Shown piece by piece: positions 8,594 through 18,626 of a DNA stretch of 64,000 nucleotides (the first letter of the stretch is position 1; every line of letters starts with the position of its first letter). The stretch covers positions 62,001-126,000 of the forward strand of contig WYBM01000030.1 in the NCBI GenBank assembly GCA_011525915.1. Direction: 5' to 3'. The DNA comes from Ardenticatenaceae bacterium (GTDB taxonomy: Bacteria > Chloroflexota > Anaerolineae > Promineifilales > Promineifilaceae). A program made the translations under genes and the position numbers. The notes beneath the pieces are model-generated. The model had not been told where the DNA came from and searched no databases. It saw nothing but the letters and a program-made list of their open reading frames with translations.

Positions 8594-10036
8594 ATGGCCG
8601 ACAAAGACAAACTCATTCCCCGTTCAGAAGATTTTAACGAGTGGTATAACTCGCTCGTCCTTAAAGCAGATATGGCCGATTACGGCCCAGTACGCGGCAC
8701 GATGATCGTCAAGCCCTATGGCTGGACGCTGTGGGAAAACATCCAGCAAGCGTTAGACCGGCGTTTTAAGGCGACCGGCGTGCAAAATGCCGGCTTTCCC
8801 ATGTTTATCCCTATGAGCTTCTTGCAAAAAGAAGCCCAGCATGTGGCCGGCTTTGCCCCAGAATTGGCGGTGGTCACCCATGGTGGTGGTCAAGAACTGG
8901 CTGAGCCTATTGTGGTCCGCCCTACGTCAGAAACCGTCATCGGCCATGCTTATGCCAATTGGGTACAGAGTTACCGTGACTTGCCTATCCTCATTAACCT
9001 GTGGAACAGCGTTGTCCGTTGGGAGCTGCGCACCAAGTTGTTCCTGCGTACGCTAGAATTTTACTGGCAGGAAGGGCACACGGCGCACGCCACGGCCGTG
9101 GAGGCCGATGAACGCACCCGCATGATGTTAGATATTTACACTGACTTTGCGGTCAATGACGCGGCCGTGCCGGTTATCCCTGGGGAGAAGTCAGCGCTGG
9201 AACGTTTTGCCGGCGCTAACCAGACATTAACCATTGAAGCGATGATGGGTGATGGCAAGGCGCTGCAATCGGCCACTTCTCATAACCTGGGGCAAAATTT
9301 TGCCAAAGCGTTTGACATCCAATACCTGGACCAAAACAACGATCTACAATATTGCTGGACAACGTCTTGGGGCCTAAGCACCCGTTTCATTGGGGCCATT
9401 ATCATGACCCATGGTGATGACAATGGCCTGGTGCTGCCGCCCCGGTTAGCCCCCTACCAGGTGGTGATGGTGCCCATTTACCGCAAAGATGATGACAAAA
9501 CGGCCGTGCTTGAAGCCACTCATCGCCTGCAGCAGCAGCTAACCAACACCGGCATGCGTGTTAAAGTGGATGACCGCGAAAACCTGACGCCCGGCTACAA
9601 ATTTAATGATTGGGAGCTGCGGGGCGTCCCCGTGCGCCTGGAGATTGGGCCCCGCGACGTAGAAAACAACGCCGTTGGCCTGGCCCGGCGTGACGTGCCA
9701 GGCCGCGAAGGCAAACAGTTTGTCTCCCAAGATGGGTTGGTACAGACAGTGAATGATCTGCTGGCTGACATTCAGCAAAGTTTGCTGCACAAAGCCACCC
9801 GCTTTCGGGATGACAACACCCACAACGTGACAGAGTATGGCACCTTCAAAGAAGCCGTTCAGACCGGTTTTGCCCGTGTGTGGTGGGCAGGCAGCCAGGA
9901 TGACGAAACCCGGGTTAAAGAAGAGACCAAAGCTACCATCCGCTGTTTCCCTTTGGCCCAGCCAGGGGAGCAGGGAACGTGTTTCTACACCGGTAAGCCA
10001 GCAGAAAAGATGGCCATTTTTGGCCGGGCCTATTGA
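8594..10036 (+). CDS. proS: Prolyl-tRNA synthetase, archaeal/eukaryotic-like type
   Basis: This 480-residue class II aminoacyl-tRNA synthetase attaches proline to tRNA-Pro. The short form without the bacterial editing insertion is visible: DFNEWYNSLVLKADMADY, RGTMIVKPYGWTLWE, motif 2-like NLWNSVVRWELRTKLFLRT.EFYWQEGHTAHAT, and the long C-terminal domain ending in PAEKMAIFGRAY, typical of ProS type 3. The frame is open back to 8357, but the promoter at 8468 lies inside that extension and the family start MADKDKLIPRSEDF fits 8594. Confidence 0.96.
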   Translation: MADKDKLIPRSEDFNEWYNSLVLKADMADYGPVRGTMIVKPYGWTLWENIQQALDRRFKATGVQNAGFPMFIPMSFLQKEAQHVAGFAPELAVVTHGGGQELAEPIVVRPTSETVIGHAYANWVQSYRDLPILINLWNSVVRWELRTKLFLRTLEFYWQEGHTAHATAVEADERTRMMLDIYTDFAVNDAAVPVIPGEKSALERFAGANQTLTIEAMMGDGKALQSATSHNLGQNFAKAFDIQYLDQNNDLQYCWTTSWGLSTRFIGAIIMTHGDDNGLVLPPRLAPYQVVMVPIYRKDDDKTAVLEATHRLQQQLTNTGMRVKVDDRENLTPGYKFNDWELRGVPVRLEIGPRDVENNAVGLARRDVPGREGKQFVSQDGLVQTVNDLLADIQQSLLHKATRFRDDNTHNVTEYGTFKEAVQTGFARVWWAGSQDDETRVKEETKATIRCFPLAQPGEQGTCFYTGKPAEKMAIFGRAY

Positions 10037-10072
10037 TCATTCATGGATTGAGCCATAAGATGTACATAGTAT

Positions 10073-13000
10073 TTGTTATCATTCCAGCCTTCACTATTAT
10101 TGGGATTTGTAATCATCAGGAACAAGCTCTTGGACACGGCCGTCTTTTCCACCACATCCCCGCTGGTAGAACAAGTCAACCAACAGAAAGAAGAACTGCT
10201 GCAGCGAGAACAGTTCCTCAATTTACTAACCCAAATTACCAATGAGGCCGCCAGTATCCTTGATTTTCACCAAATGATGCGGTCCGTCGCGGACAACTTG
10301 GCGCGTTTGAGCCAGTGCGACGGCTGCCTTATAGCTGCCTGGAACCCCGCCAACAAAGTGATCACGCCGCTGGTCGCTTCCAGCGCTTTTCAAGAAACTT
10401 ATACTTCTCTGCCCCCCCTGCCCGATAAAGATACATTTACCGCAGCTATTCTGCACCGGGAAAAGGTCATCGCTGTTGCTGATACGCAACAATCCCCCTT
10501 TCAAAAGGAACACATTGTCACCGAGTTTAAGGCAGCTTCTCTGTTAGGCATCCCGTTGATTGCAGGCACCCAAAAAATGGGGGCGGTCATGCTTATCTTC
10601 CAGACGCCGCACACATTTTCACCGGAAGAGATCTGGCGGGCAGAACAGGCAGCGCCCCCCATCTCTCTGGCGATGGCCAAAGCCCAATTATTGCACCGGG
10701 AACAAGAACAACGTGTCTTGGCAGAAGCGCTGCGGGATGCCGGCGCCGTGATCGGTGAGACGCTGGATTTTGACGAAGTGTTAGACCGCATCCTGGAACA
10801 GATGGGGCGGGTTGTGCCCTATGACTCGGCCAACATTATGCTGCTGGAACACGGCCGTGCCCATATAGTGCGGCACCGCGGTTACGAACAAACCAACCCG
10901 ACACTGGCAGCTGAACTCATCCAGATCTCCCTGCACATAGAGACAACAGCTACGCTGCAGCAGGTTGTGCAAACCAGACAGCCTTACATTGTGCCCGACA
11001 CCACGACCTTTCCTGGCTGGGTGGGCATTGTGGGTCACATTCGCTCCTGGGCTGGGGCGCCCATTATCATCGGCGACCGGGTGGTGGCCGTGGTAGGGGT
11101 AGACAAAACGGAGCCTCACTTCTACCGGCCAGAACATATGGCGCGTTTATCGGCGTTTGCCAACCAGGTGGCGTTGGCGCTGCAAAATGCCCAACTGCAC
11201 AAAGCGACCCAGCGCCAGATTGAAGAGCTATCTGTGCTGCAAGCCCTGGCTTCTGCCGGGGTAGAGGTAGAAAACGAGGATGAGCTGCTGGACAGGGCCA
11301 CGCAGATTATCGGCGATACCTTGTATCCACACAATTTTGGCATCTTGCTGCTGGATGACACGGCCCAGACATTACATGTGCACCCGTCTTACCGTATCAA
11401 GGACAAAAATTTCAGGCCTGATGGCTTTTTGTTAGGGGAAGGCATTACCGGTCATGTGGCATTTACCGGGCAACCGTACCGGGCGGGCGATGTACACACA
11501 GACCCTCACTACATTAACAGCGACCCAGAAACACATTCTGAATTATGCGTCCCTTTGTTTGCCGGCGACCGGTTAATGGGTGTTATCAATGCTGAAAGCA
11601 AGAAAAAAAACGCTTTCTCTGACAGTGATGAATATCTGTTGACAACCTTTGCCCGGCAACTAGGGGTGGTCATTGAAAAAATGCGGCTCATTGCCGAAAC
11701 GCGCCGCCGCGCTGAAGAGATGCGTCTTGTAAGCCGCATCTTGCGCAAGTTAAACGCTACGCCCGATGTCACGGCCGTCTTCCCTGAACTGAGCACCGAC
11801 ATAAAAAAACTGACACGCTGCACGGCCGTAACCCTCTTGCTGTTGAACAACCAGCCCACGTTGTCTCGCAATCTGGCGCCAGACATTCCCCAGTTACACG
11901 GCCCTATCACCCATCTATTGGCAGACACGGCCGTGGCCCAACATATCATCGCCAGTAAGATTTACGAGGTTCCTTACTTACTTGCAGCCGCTGACCAACC
12001 CCTGGAAAAACTGCTGCTTGCCGCCGGTTATCAATCTTGTATGACAGTTCCTCTGCACACTGATGCCAACCCTATTGGCGGCCTGAACCTGGCCTGGCCT
12101 CAACCTGAGGGGTATCGGTTCACCTCCGTAACCTATTTTCAGCAGGTGGCCAGTGCCATTGCCCTGGCCCTGCAGCGCAGCCAGCTTTTTGAAGAAATTA
12201 AACAATGGGCCTACCAGCTCACGATTCTGCAAAACCTAAACCGGGAAATCACCGGTCTTGTGGAAATGAAGCAGATTTGTACCACGTTTGCCGAACATAT
12301 TTCACGCCATCTCAAATACCAGAGCGTTTCCATTCACCGGATCGATCACGACGCCCAGGAAGTAATATGCGAAGCTCTCACAGGCCCCCAGCAAGAACGT
12401 ATCGATATTGGTACCTATAAACAGAAACTTGGCGAAGGGCTGGTGGGGCTGACCGCCCAGACAGGCAAACCCTTTATTGTCAACGACACAGCTTCACACC
12501 CCCATTTCCTCCTCCCCTCACCACATATACAGGTGCGCTCCGAACTGGTTTTGCCTCTACAACACGGCCCCCAACTGGTAGGTGTTCTCAACGTGAACAG
12601 CGCCGATATGAATGCTTTCTCTGATAAGGATGTGGCCATTCTTACGCTTGCTGCCGACCAACTGGCCGCCGCCCTGGAACGTGCCCGGCTGTTCGAACAA
12701 ACCCGGCAGCACGCCGACAATCTGGAACAACGCAACCGCGAACTGGTCGCCCTCAACGAAGTGGGGAAAATCCTCGTCGCTACCCTTGACCGGCACGTCA
12801 TCTACCGGGCTATCTATCATCAAACTATCCAACCGCTCATGAGCGTTCCTCACCTCATCATTTCCCTTTATAATCCACTCACCAAAATTATCTATTGCGA
12901 CTATGCCATCGTGGATGGCATAGAAACAGAGCCGTCTGAGTTTCCGCCACTGCCGTTGGGGCAAGGCATCGTGAGTGAAATCATCCGTACCCGCCAGGGG

Positions 13001-14497
13001 TGCATTGTAGATCTGAACACGGCCGTCAATACCCGTTTTGTGCAAATTGGCGACGATCGGGAGGCGCTCTCTGGCCTCTACGTGCCGCTCATCAGTGGTG
13101 ATAACGTTTTGGGCGTGATGTATGTGCAAGATTACGCACCTGACGCCTTTACCGGGTCAGACCTGACACTGCTCTCTACCCTGGCTACCCAGGTGAGTGT
13201 GGCTATTGAAAAGTCACGCCTTTTTGCCCAAACAGAATTACGCGCCGCTAAACTGGAAGCCCTTTCCACCCTTTCCACAGAACTACGTACGGCTCAGACC
13301 ATTGATGAAATGCTGCTGCCCATTCTGGCCAGAGCCATGAGCGTGGTAGGTGGTTCACTAGGCAGCCTATACCTCAGAGAACCAGAAACAGGAGATATGG
13401 TTGCCAGGGGCGTGCATCCGCCCAATCCGGCGCTGTTGGGGCGGCGGTTTAAGATAGGCGAAGGTATTACCGGGTACATTGCAGATACCGGCAAAATTCA
13501 CATCACAGAAAACATGGCCAGCAGCAAACAAGCGCGGTTTTATACGCAGGAAAAACAGATGGTAGAGGAGATGCACATACGCTGCGGCATTGGCCTGCCG
13601 CTGCGCGCCCAAGAGCGGATCGTGGGTGTTTTGTATATCAGCCTGCCCCATGAACACATGTTCACAACCGAGGAGATAGAGTTTCTGGTGGCCATCTGCG
13701 AGATTGCCGGGGGCGCGCTGGATAGGATGTTGGTGCTGCAAACGCTCGAAGAGCGTGTGACCGAACGCACCCGCGAACTGGCCGCAGCAAATGAACAGCT
13801 AAAGCAGCTTGACCGTTTAAAATCGAAGTTCATTTCTGATGTGTCTCATGAATTACGCACCCCGGTAACAAATCTGAACCTCTACCTTGATTTGTTTAAT
13901 CACAACAGACCAGAAAAGCAGGCGCATTATTTAGCAGTATTACGCAAACAAACCGCCCGGCTGACGCAGCTCATTGAAGATATTTTAAGCCTGTCGCGCC
14001 TGGAACTAGGTAAAGGGAAAATTAAACACGCCCCGCTTGATTTAAATGCAATCGTAACCACGGCCGTGACCGTCTTCTGGCCGCGTATTACGGAAGCCGA
14101 CCTGACATTAACCCCTAAATTACACCCCAACCTGCCACAAATTGAAGGGGAATCTAACCAACTATCGCTCTTAATCTCCCATTTACTGGCCAACGCCATT
14201 CAATATACCCGGGGCGGCCGCATTGCTATTAGCACCGGCATCAATGAACCCGCTGACAAAGTCTTTTTCCAGGTTACAGATACGGGTCATGGCATCAGCC
14301 AGGCAGACCAAATACACTTGTTTGACCGCTTTTATCGCGGACGCAATGCCAGCCAGTTAAATGTTCCGGGCACCGGGCTGGGGCTGGCTATTGTCAAGGA
14401 AGTGGTAGACCTGCACGGCGGGGAAATTGAAGTGGAAAGTACAGAAGGTGTAGGGACAACGTTTACTGTGTGGCTGCCCGTGCCCCATCATCCGTAA
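10073..14497 (+). CDS. Multi-GAF sensor histidine kinase (seven GAF domains)
   Basis: This is a very long soluble kinase of up to 1474 residues. I count seven consecutive GAF domains at about residues 40-180, 205-365, 385-545, 560-710, 720-880, 900-1050 and 1060-1220, each starting with a helix of the L..L..i...l pattern and ending in a helix such as LATQVSVAIEKSRLF. A coiled coil then leads to a HisKA domain with phospho-acceptor His in FISDVSHELRTPVTN (about 1265) and a HATPase domain with GTGLGLAIVKEVV. No convincing transmembrane segment is present. The start is uncertain: TTG at 10073 is the longest, and TTG at 10130 has AGGA eight bases upstream. No response regulator is adjacent, so it is an orphan kinase. 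Confidence 0.9.
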   Translation: MLSFQPSLLLGFVIIRNKLLDTAVFSTTSPLVEQVNQQKEELLQREQFLNLLTQITNEAASILDFHQMMRSVADNLARLSQCDGCLIAAWNPANKVITPLVASSAFQETYTSLPPLPDKDTFTAAILHREKVIAVADTQQSPFQKEHIVTEFKAASLLGIPLIAGTQKMGAVMLIFQTPHTFSPEEIWRAEQAAPPISLAMAKAQLLHREQEQRVLAEALRDAGAVIGETLDFDEVLDRILEQMGRVVPYDSANIMLLEHGRAHIVRHRGYEQTNPTLAAELIQISLHIETTATLQQVVQTRQPYIVPDTTTFPGWVGIVGHIRSWAGAPIIIGDRVVAVVGVDKTEPHFYRPEHMARLSAFANQVALALQNAQLHKATQRQIEELSVLQALASAGVEVENEDELLDRATQIIGDTLYPHNFGILLLDDTAQTLHVHPSYRIKDKNFRPDGFLLGEGITGHVAFTGQPYRAGDVHTDPHYINSDPETHSELCVPLFAGDRLMGVINAESKKKNAFSDSDEYLLTTFARQLGVVIEKMRLIAETRRRAEEMRLVSRILRKLNATPDVTAVFPELSTDIKKLTRCTAVTLLLLNNQPTLSRNLAPDIPQLHGPITHLLADTAVAQHIIASKIYEVPYLLAAADQPLEKLLLAAGYQSCMTVPLHTDANPIGGLNLAWPQPEGYRFTSVTYFQQVASAIALALQRSQLFEEIKQWAYQLTILQNLNREITGLVEMKQICTTFAEHISRHLKYQSVSIHRIDHDAQEVICEALTGPQQERIDIGTYKQKLGEGLVGLTAQTGKPFIVNDTASHPHFLLPSPHIQVRSELVLPLQHGPQLVGVLNVNSADMNAFSDKDVAILTLAADQLAAALERARLFEQTRQHADNLEQRNRELVALNEVGKILVATLDRHVIYRAIYHQTIQPLMSVPHLIISLYNPLTKIIYCDYAIVDGIETEPSEFPPLPLGQGIVSEIIRTRQGCIVDLNTAVNTRFVQIGDDREALSGLYVPLISGDNVLGVMYVQDYAPDAFTGSDLTLLSTLATQVSVAIEKSRLFAQTELRAAKLEALSTLSTELRTAQTIDEMLLPILARAMSVVGGSLGSLYLREPETGDMVARGVHPPNPALLGRRFKIGEGITGYIADTGKIHITENMASSKQARFYTQEKQMVEEMHIRCGIGLPLRAQERIVGVLYISLPHEHMFTTEEIEFLVAICEIAGGALDRMLVLQTLEERVTERTRELAAANEQLKQLDRLKSKFISDVSHELRTPVTNLNLYLDLFNHNRPEKQAHYLAVLRKQTARLTQLIEDILSLSRLELGKGKIKHAPLDLNAIVTTAVTVFWPRITEADLTLTPKLHPNLPQIEGESNQLSLLISHLLANAIQYTRGGRIAISTGINEPADKVFFQVTDTGHGISQADQIHLFDRFYRGRNASQLNVPGTGLGLAIVKEVVDLHGGEIEVESTEGVGTTFTVWLPVPHHP

Positions 14498-14554
14498 GTG
14501 GTACACGGTCACCACGCTCTACTATTTACCGGTACCGGTTCTTTGGAGAAACCC

Positions 14555-16357
14555 ATGACCCACAGACAACCCTGGCATGAAATGACCACCCAATTGGTAG
14601 ATGTAGCCATGGGGCGACAGCCGGCAGACCTGGTCATCCGCCAGGGCCGTTGGCTCAATGTACACACCGGGGAGATCATCCCCGGCACCGATGTGGCTAT
14701 CTGTGGCTGCCGCATTGCGTACGTAGGACCAGACGCCGGGCATACCATAGGGGCACAGACACGGGTCATTGCCGCCAACGGCCGTTACCTCATTCCCGGT
14801 TTGTGCGACGCCCACATGCACGTGGAAAGCGGCATGATCACGGTGACAGAGTTCGCCCGCGCCGTCATCCCCCATGGCACGACGAGCATGTTCATAGATC
14901 CTCATGAGATCGCTAACGTGCTGGGACTGCCCGGTGTACGCCTGATGCATGATGAAGCCGCCACCCTGCCCATCAACGTCTACGTGCAAATGCCCAGCTG
15001 TGTGCCCAGCGCGCCGGGCCTGGAAACACCTGGTGCCAGCATTGGCCCAGCAGAAGTAGCTGAAGCCATGACCTGGCCGGGCATCATTGGGTTGGGGGAG
15101 ATGATGAACTTTCCCGGCATCTACGGGAACGACAGCCACATGCACGCCGAGGTCGCGGCCACCTTGCGGGCGGGCAAGATTGTCGGCGGCCATTACGCCT
15201 CACCAGATTTGGGCATCCCTTTTCATGGTTATGTGGCTGGCGGCCCGGCCGATGACCACGAAGGCACCCGCCTGGAAGACGCCATCGCCCGCGCCCGCCA
15301 GGGCATGAAAGCGATGCTCCGGCTGGGGTCAGCCTGGCATGATGTAGCCGCCCAGATAAAGGCGATCACGGAAATGGGGTTGGACAACCGCAGTTTTATC
15401 CTCTGCACCGATGACAGCCACTCTGGCACGCTGGTTCACGAAGGGCACATGAACCGTGTCGTTCGCCACGCCATTGCTCAGGGCTTGCCGCCAATAGCGG
15501 CTGTTCAAATGGCCACGTTAAACACGGCCGTGCACTTTAACGTGGAAAAAGAGATCGGCAGCATTACCCCAGGCCGGTATGCTGACATTATCTTAAGCAG
15601 CGATTTAGTCAGCCTGCCCATTGAGATGGTCATTGCTGCCGGGGACGTTGTCGCCGAAAACGGCCGTCTGACCATGGACCTGCCCCCTTACGCCTACCCG
15701 GACTTCGCCAAAAACACCGTCAAGTTGGGCAAACGCCTCACGGCCGACGATTTTAATGTGCCCTCGCCTCTTGCTGATCCGCAATCGCCTGTGAAAGTTC
15801 GGGCCATTGGCGTGGTAGAAAACCAGGCGCCAACACGAGCCGAAGACAGGGTGTTGCCGGTGGAAAACGGCCGTGTTCAGTTGGACCCGCGCCAGAATGT
15901 GGCCCATCTTGCTTTGGTAGAACGGCACCGGGGCACGGGCGGGGTCGTCAACGGCTTTGTGACCGGATTTGGCTTCAAAACGCGCTGCGCCATCGCCAGC
16001 ACCGTGGCCCATGACAGCCACCACCTGATCGTCGTGGGCACCAGCCGCCGCCACATGGCGCTGGCCGCCAACCGGCTAGGCGCCGTCGGCGGTGGTGTGG
16101 TGGTCTATAAAGATGATGCTGAAATCGCCCTGGTAGCACTGCCCATTGCCGGGCTGATGTCAGATGAACGGGCGGAAATCGTCGCCGAGAAAGCCACACG
16201 CCTGCTCCAGGCCTTCCACGACTGCGGCTGCACGCTCAACAACGCTTATATGCAGCTCAGCCTGCTGGCACTGGTTGTTATCCCTGAACGACGTATCTCT
16301 GACTTGGGCCTGGTAGACGTAACCCAATTCCAACTTGTAGACCTGTTCCCGTCATAA
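14555..16357 (+). CDS. ade: Adenine deaminase
   Basis: This 600-residue amidohydrolase-superfamily enzyme converts adenine to hypoxanthine and ammonia. Motifs are the metal-binding DAHMHVESGMIT, TSMFIDPHEIANVLG, GLGEMMNFPG, GGHYASPDLG and the Asp motif LCTDDSHSGTLVHEGHM, followed by ITPGRYADIIL and the C-terminal Ade domain. Length and motif order match the bacterial Ade family (distinct from Add). GGAG six bases upstream supports ATG 14555. Downstream YgeY and YgeW genes on the same strand suggest a purine-breakdown unit. Confidence 0.95.
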   Translation: MTHRQPWHEMTTQLVDVAMGRQPADLVIRQGRWLNVHTGEIIPGTDVAICGCRIAYVGPDAGHTIGAQTRVIAANGRYLIPGLCDAHMHVESGMITVTEFARAVIPHGTTSMFIDPHEIANVLGLPGVRLMHDEAATLPINVYVQMPSCVPSAPGLETPGASIGPAEVAEAMTWPGIIGLGEMMNFPGIYGNDSHMHAEVAATLRAGKIVGGHYASPDLGIPFHGYVAGGPADDHEGTRLEDAIARARQGMKAMLRLGSAWHDVAAQIKAITEMGLDNRSFILCTDDSHSGTLVHEGHMNRVVRHAIAQGLPPIAAVQMATLNTAVHFNVEKEIGSITPGRYADIILSSDLVSLPIEMVIAAGDVVAENGRLTMDLPPYAYPDFAKNTVKLGKRLTADDFNVPSPLADPQSPVKVRAIGVVENQAPTRAEDRVLPVENGRVQLDPRQNVAHLALVERHRGTGGVVNGFVTGFGFKTRCAIASTVAHDSHHLIVVGTSRRHMALAANRLGAVGGGVVVYKDDAEIALVALPIAGLMSDERAEIVAEKATRLLQAFHDCGCTLNNAYMQLSLLALVVIPERRISDLGLVDVTQFQLVDLFPS

Positions 16358-16411
16358 CCATAACGTTTTCGCCCGTCCGGCATGCTGTTTTTCCCGGTGG
16401 GTGGTGTTTGT

Positions 16412-16440
16412 CTGGCGTTGTAAAGCGCCAGCGTTATAAT
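16412..16440 (+). promoter_or_regulatory. TATAAT box with overlapping inverted repeat
   Basis: CTGGCG (16412-16417) and CGCCAG (16426-16431) form an inverted repeat directly upstream of TATAAT (16435-16440). This may be a promoter with an operator; the -35 match is poor. Confidence 0.4.
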
Positions 16441-16468
16441 CAGGCAATGACCTGGAGGTAAAGTTTTT

Positions 16469-17281
16469 ATGGACGAATTGACAGGGGATGATCAGCAGGC
16501 AGCCTCGGCGGGACGGCTGCCTGCCCGGCTGCTAGACCGGCTGGCGAAGGTCATCGATGAGACTGATGAGCAGGCTGCAGCAGAACGAGTAACCCGGCTA
16601 AAATCGGCACATCCACAGGCCACGGCGGCAGATTTGACAGAGCGGCTCATCCATCATAAGTGCCGTGATACGGCCGTCATTGGCGCTGCTACTTCTGGCG
16701 TCGCCCTTGTCCCTGGCCTGGGCACGCTGGCCAGCCTGACGCTGGGCCTGGCCACTGACCTGGGCATCACCTTTAAGATGCAGGCGGAGTTGGTGCTGGA
16801 GATTGCAGCCGTGTATGGTCACCACCTGACACCACAGGAAAAGCGACAGGCGGTCATGTTGGTGACCGGCTTGAGCGCCGGCGCCACCACCCTTGCCCAC
16901 CGCGCCGGCAACAACATTTCCAAACGGGTGACAGCCCGCATAGCTTCCAAACATGTGACCAAAGCGGTGCCCATTGTGGGCATGGCTGCTTCTGCCAGCA
17001 CAAACGCCGCCATGACGTACCTGATCGGCAAACGGGCACAGGCCTATTTTAGCCTGGGGCCAGAGGCACCGGAAGATTGGCGGGCTACAGCCGCAGCCCT
17101 CACCGGCCTGGACAAAGCATCACTGGCCAGTAGCCTGAAAAAAGGCAGGGCGCTGGTGGCACAGGTGGGTAGTACGGCTGTGAGCGGCGCTGGCAAGGCT
17201 CGCGCGGCCATTCCCCGTCGCCGTCAAAAACAGGTCACGTCGCCAACAGACAACATCATCCCACTCTTTGACAACCCGTAA
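16469..17281 (+). CDS. EcsC-like/DUF697-like hydrophobic protein
   Basis: This 270-residue protein has a central hydrophobic, Gly-rich region (GAATSGVALVPGLGTLASLTLG, followed by a helix FKMQAELVLEIAAVYG and a second apolar region around VPIVGMAASASTNAAMTYLIG) that resembles the EcsC family and DUF697 proteins. It has a charged N-terminus and a basic, Arg/Lys-rich tail. The function of these families is unknown; membrane association is inferred. GGAGG upstream supports the start. Position between ade and ygeY suggests co-transcription rather than a proven role in purine use. Confidence 0.55.
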   Translation: MDELTGDDQQAASAGRLPARLLDRLAKVIDETDEQAAAERVTRLKSAHPQATAADLTERLIHHKCRDTAVIGAATSGVALVPGLGTLASLTLGLATDLGITFKMQAELVLEIAAVYGHHLTPQEKRQAVMLVTGLSAGATTLAHRAGNNISKRVTARIASKHVTKAVPIVGMAASASTNAAMTYLIGKRAQAYFSLGPEAPEDWRATAAALTGLDKASLASSLKKGRALVAQVGSTAVSGAGKARAAIPRRRQKQVTSPTDNIIPLFDNP

Positions 17282-17317
17282 CACCCGGGCACAATGTACC
17301 TTACAACAGGAGAACAG

Positions 17318-18541
17318 ATGCAAACATTATTAACCCAACTGACTCAAAGAGTCGCTGCCGCAGAAGACGACATCCTTGCTTTTTTCCGGGAGATCGTAGC
17401 CATTCCCAGCATGAACAGTGACATTAAAGAAGTGGGCCAGCGCATTGGCGCTGAAATGCAGAAACTGGGTTTTGACCAGGTATACGTAGACAAGTATGGC
17501 TCTATCGTAGGCAAAATCGGCAGCGGCCCCACCATCTTGCTTTACGACAGTCACATTGACACTGTAGGCATCGGCGACCCGGCCCAGTGGGAATGGGACC
17601 CTTTCCAGGGCAAAGTAGAAAACGGAATGTTTTATGCTCGTGGCGCACTGGATGAGAAAAACAGCACACCGGGCATGGTGTATGGCCTGGCATTGGCCCG
17701 TGACCTGGGCTTGTTAGAGGGCTTCACCGCCTACTACCTGGGCAACATCGAAGAATGGTGTGACGGCGTCGGCTGCCAGGCCTTTGTGGAATGGGAAGGG
17801 GTAAAACCAGATTTTGTGGTCATTGGTGAGCCCACAAAAATGAAGGTGTATCGCGGTCACAAAGGGCGTATTGAACTGGAAGTGGTGTGCAAAGGCAAAA
17901 GCGCCCACGCCGCCAGCAACCATATGGGTGACAATGCGGTGTATAAAATGCTGCCGGTGATCGACGCCATTGACAAAATGGGGCCTAATCTGCGCCAACA
18001 CGAATTTTTAGGCCAGGGTAAAATCACGGTGACCCGTATCAGCAGTGTCAGCCCCAGCGACAACGCCGTGCCCGATGAGTGCCGCATCTTCATAGACCGC
18101 CGGGTAACCTTTGGTGATACACGGGAAAGTGTGCGCGCCGAGATCGAGGCTATCATTCCGCCATCGCAGCAGGCCGATTTTCAGGTTTTAGACCTGGTAT
18201 ATACCGAACCGAGCCATACCGGGGCGGTGTTTGCTTATGAGAAGTTTTTTCCGGCCTGGGCGCTGGCCAAGGATCATCCCTTTGTGCAGGCCGGCGCGCA
18301 AACGGTACAGGCTCTGTGGCCGACGGATGATCCGTTTGGCCAGGGCAAGTGGGACTTCTCTACAAACGGTAATTATTGGTGTGGCAAGGCGGGCATTCCC
18401 AGCATTGGCTTTGGCCCTGGTGATGAGATTTATGCCCACGCTGTCAACGAGCATGTCTCGCTTAAAGATGTGGTCGAAGCGACAAAGTTTTATGCTTTGT
18501 TACCGATGATGGTAAAAAAAGGGAGGGAAATGGCAGATTAA
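17318..18541 (+). CDS. ygeY: M20-family YgeY-type hydrolase
   Basis: This 407-residue zinc hydrolase of the M20 peptidase family has metal ligands in LYDSHIDTVG, the catalytic Glu in NIEEWCDG, IGEPTKMKVYRGHKGRIELEVVCKGKSAHAA, and the C-terminal His in YAHAVNEHVSLKD. The motifs and the YgeW neighbour identify the YgeY branch, long labelled a selenium-metabolism hydrolase and now linked to anaerobic purine/urate breakdown. AGGAG five bases upstream sets the start. Its exact substrate is not settled by sequence; a carbamoylated or ureido intermediate is plausible. Confidence 0.88.
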   Translation: MQTLLTQLTQRVAAAEDDILAFFREIVAIPSMNSDIKEVGQRIGAEMQKLGFDQVYVDKYGSIVGKIGSGPTILLYDSHIDTVGIGDPAQWEWDPFQGKVENGMFYARGALDEKNSTPGMVYGLALARDLGLLEGFTAYYLGNIEEWCDGVGCQAFVEWEGVKPDFVVIGEPTKMKVYRGHKGRIELEVVCKGKSAHAASNHMGDNAVYKMLPVIDAIDKMGPNLRQHEFLGQGKITVTRISSVSPSDNAVPDECRIFIDRRVTFGDTRESVRAEIEAIIPPSQQADFQVLDLVYTEPSHTGAVFAYEKFFPAWALAKDHPFVQAGAQTVQALWPTDDPFGQGKWDFSTNGNYWCGKAGIPSIGFGPGDEIYAHAVNEHVSLKDVVEATKFYALLPMMVKKGREMAD

Positions 18542-18626
18542 CAGTCATTTTTTAACCAGATGCCTTACGCGGCGCGCACCGCGATGAATGAACACGCACA
18601 TTTATGATATTTTGAGGAGACCAGGG

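Noticed and set aside
14522..15193. 223-codon minus-strand reading frame
   Set aside because: Antisense to adenine deaminase; low-complexity His/Ala-rich translation and no start signals.
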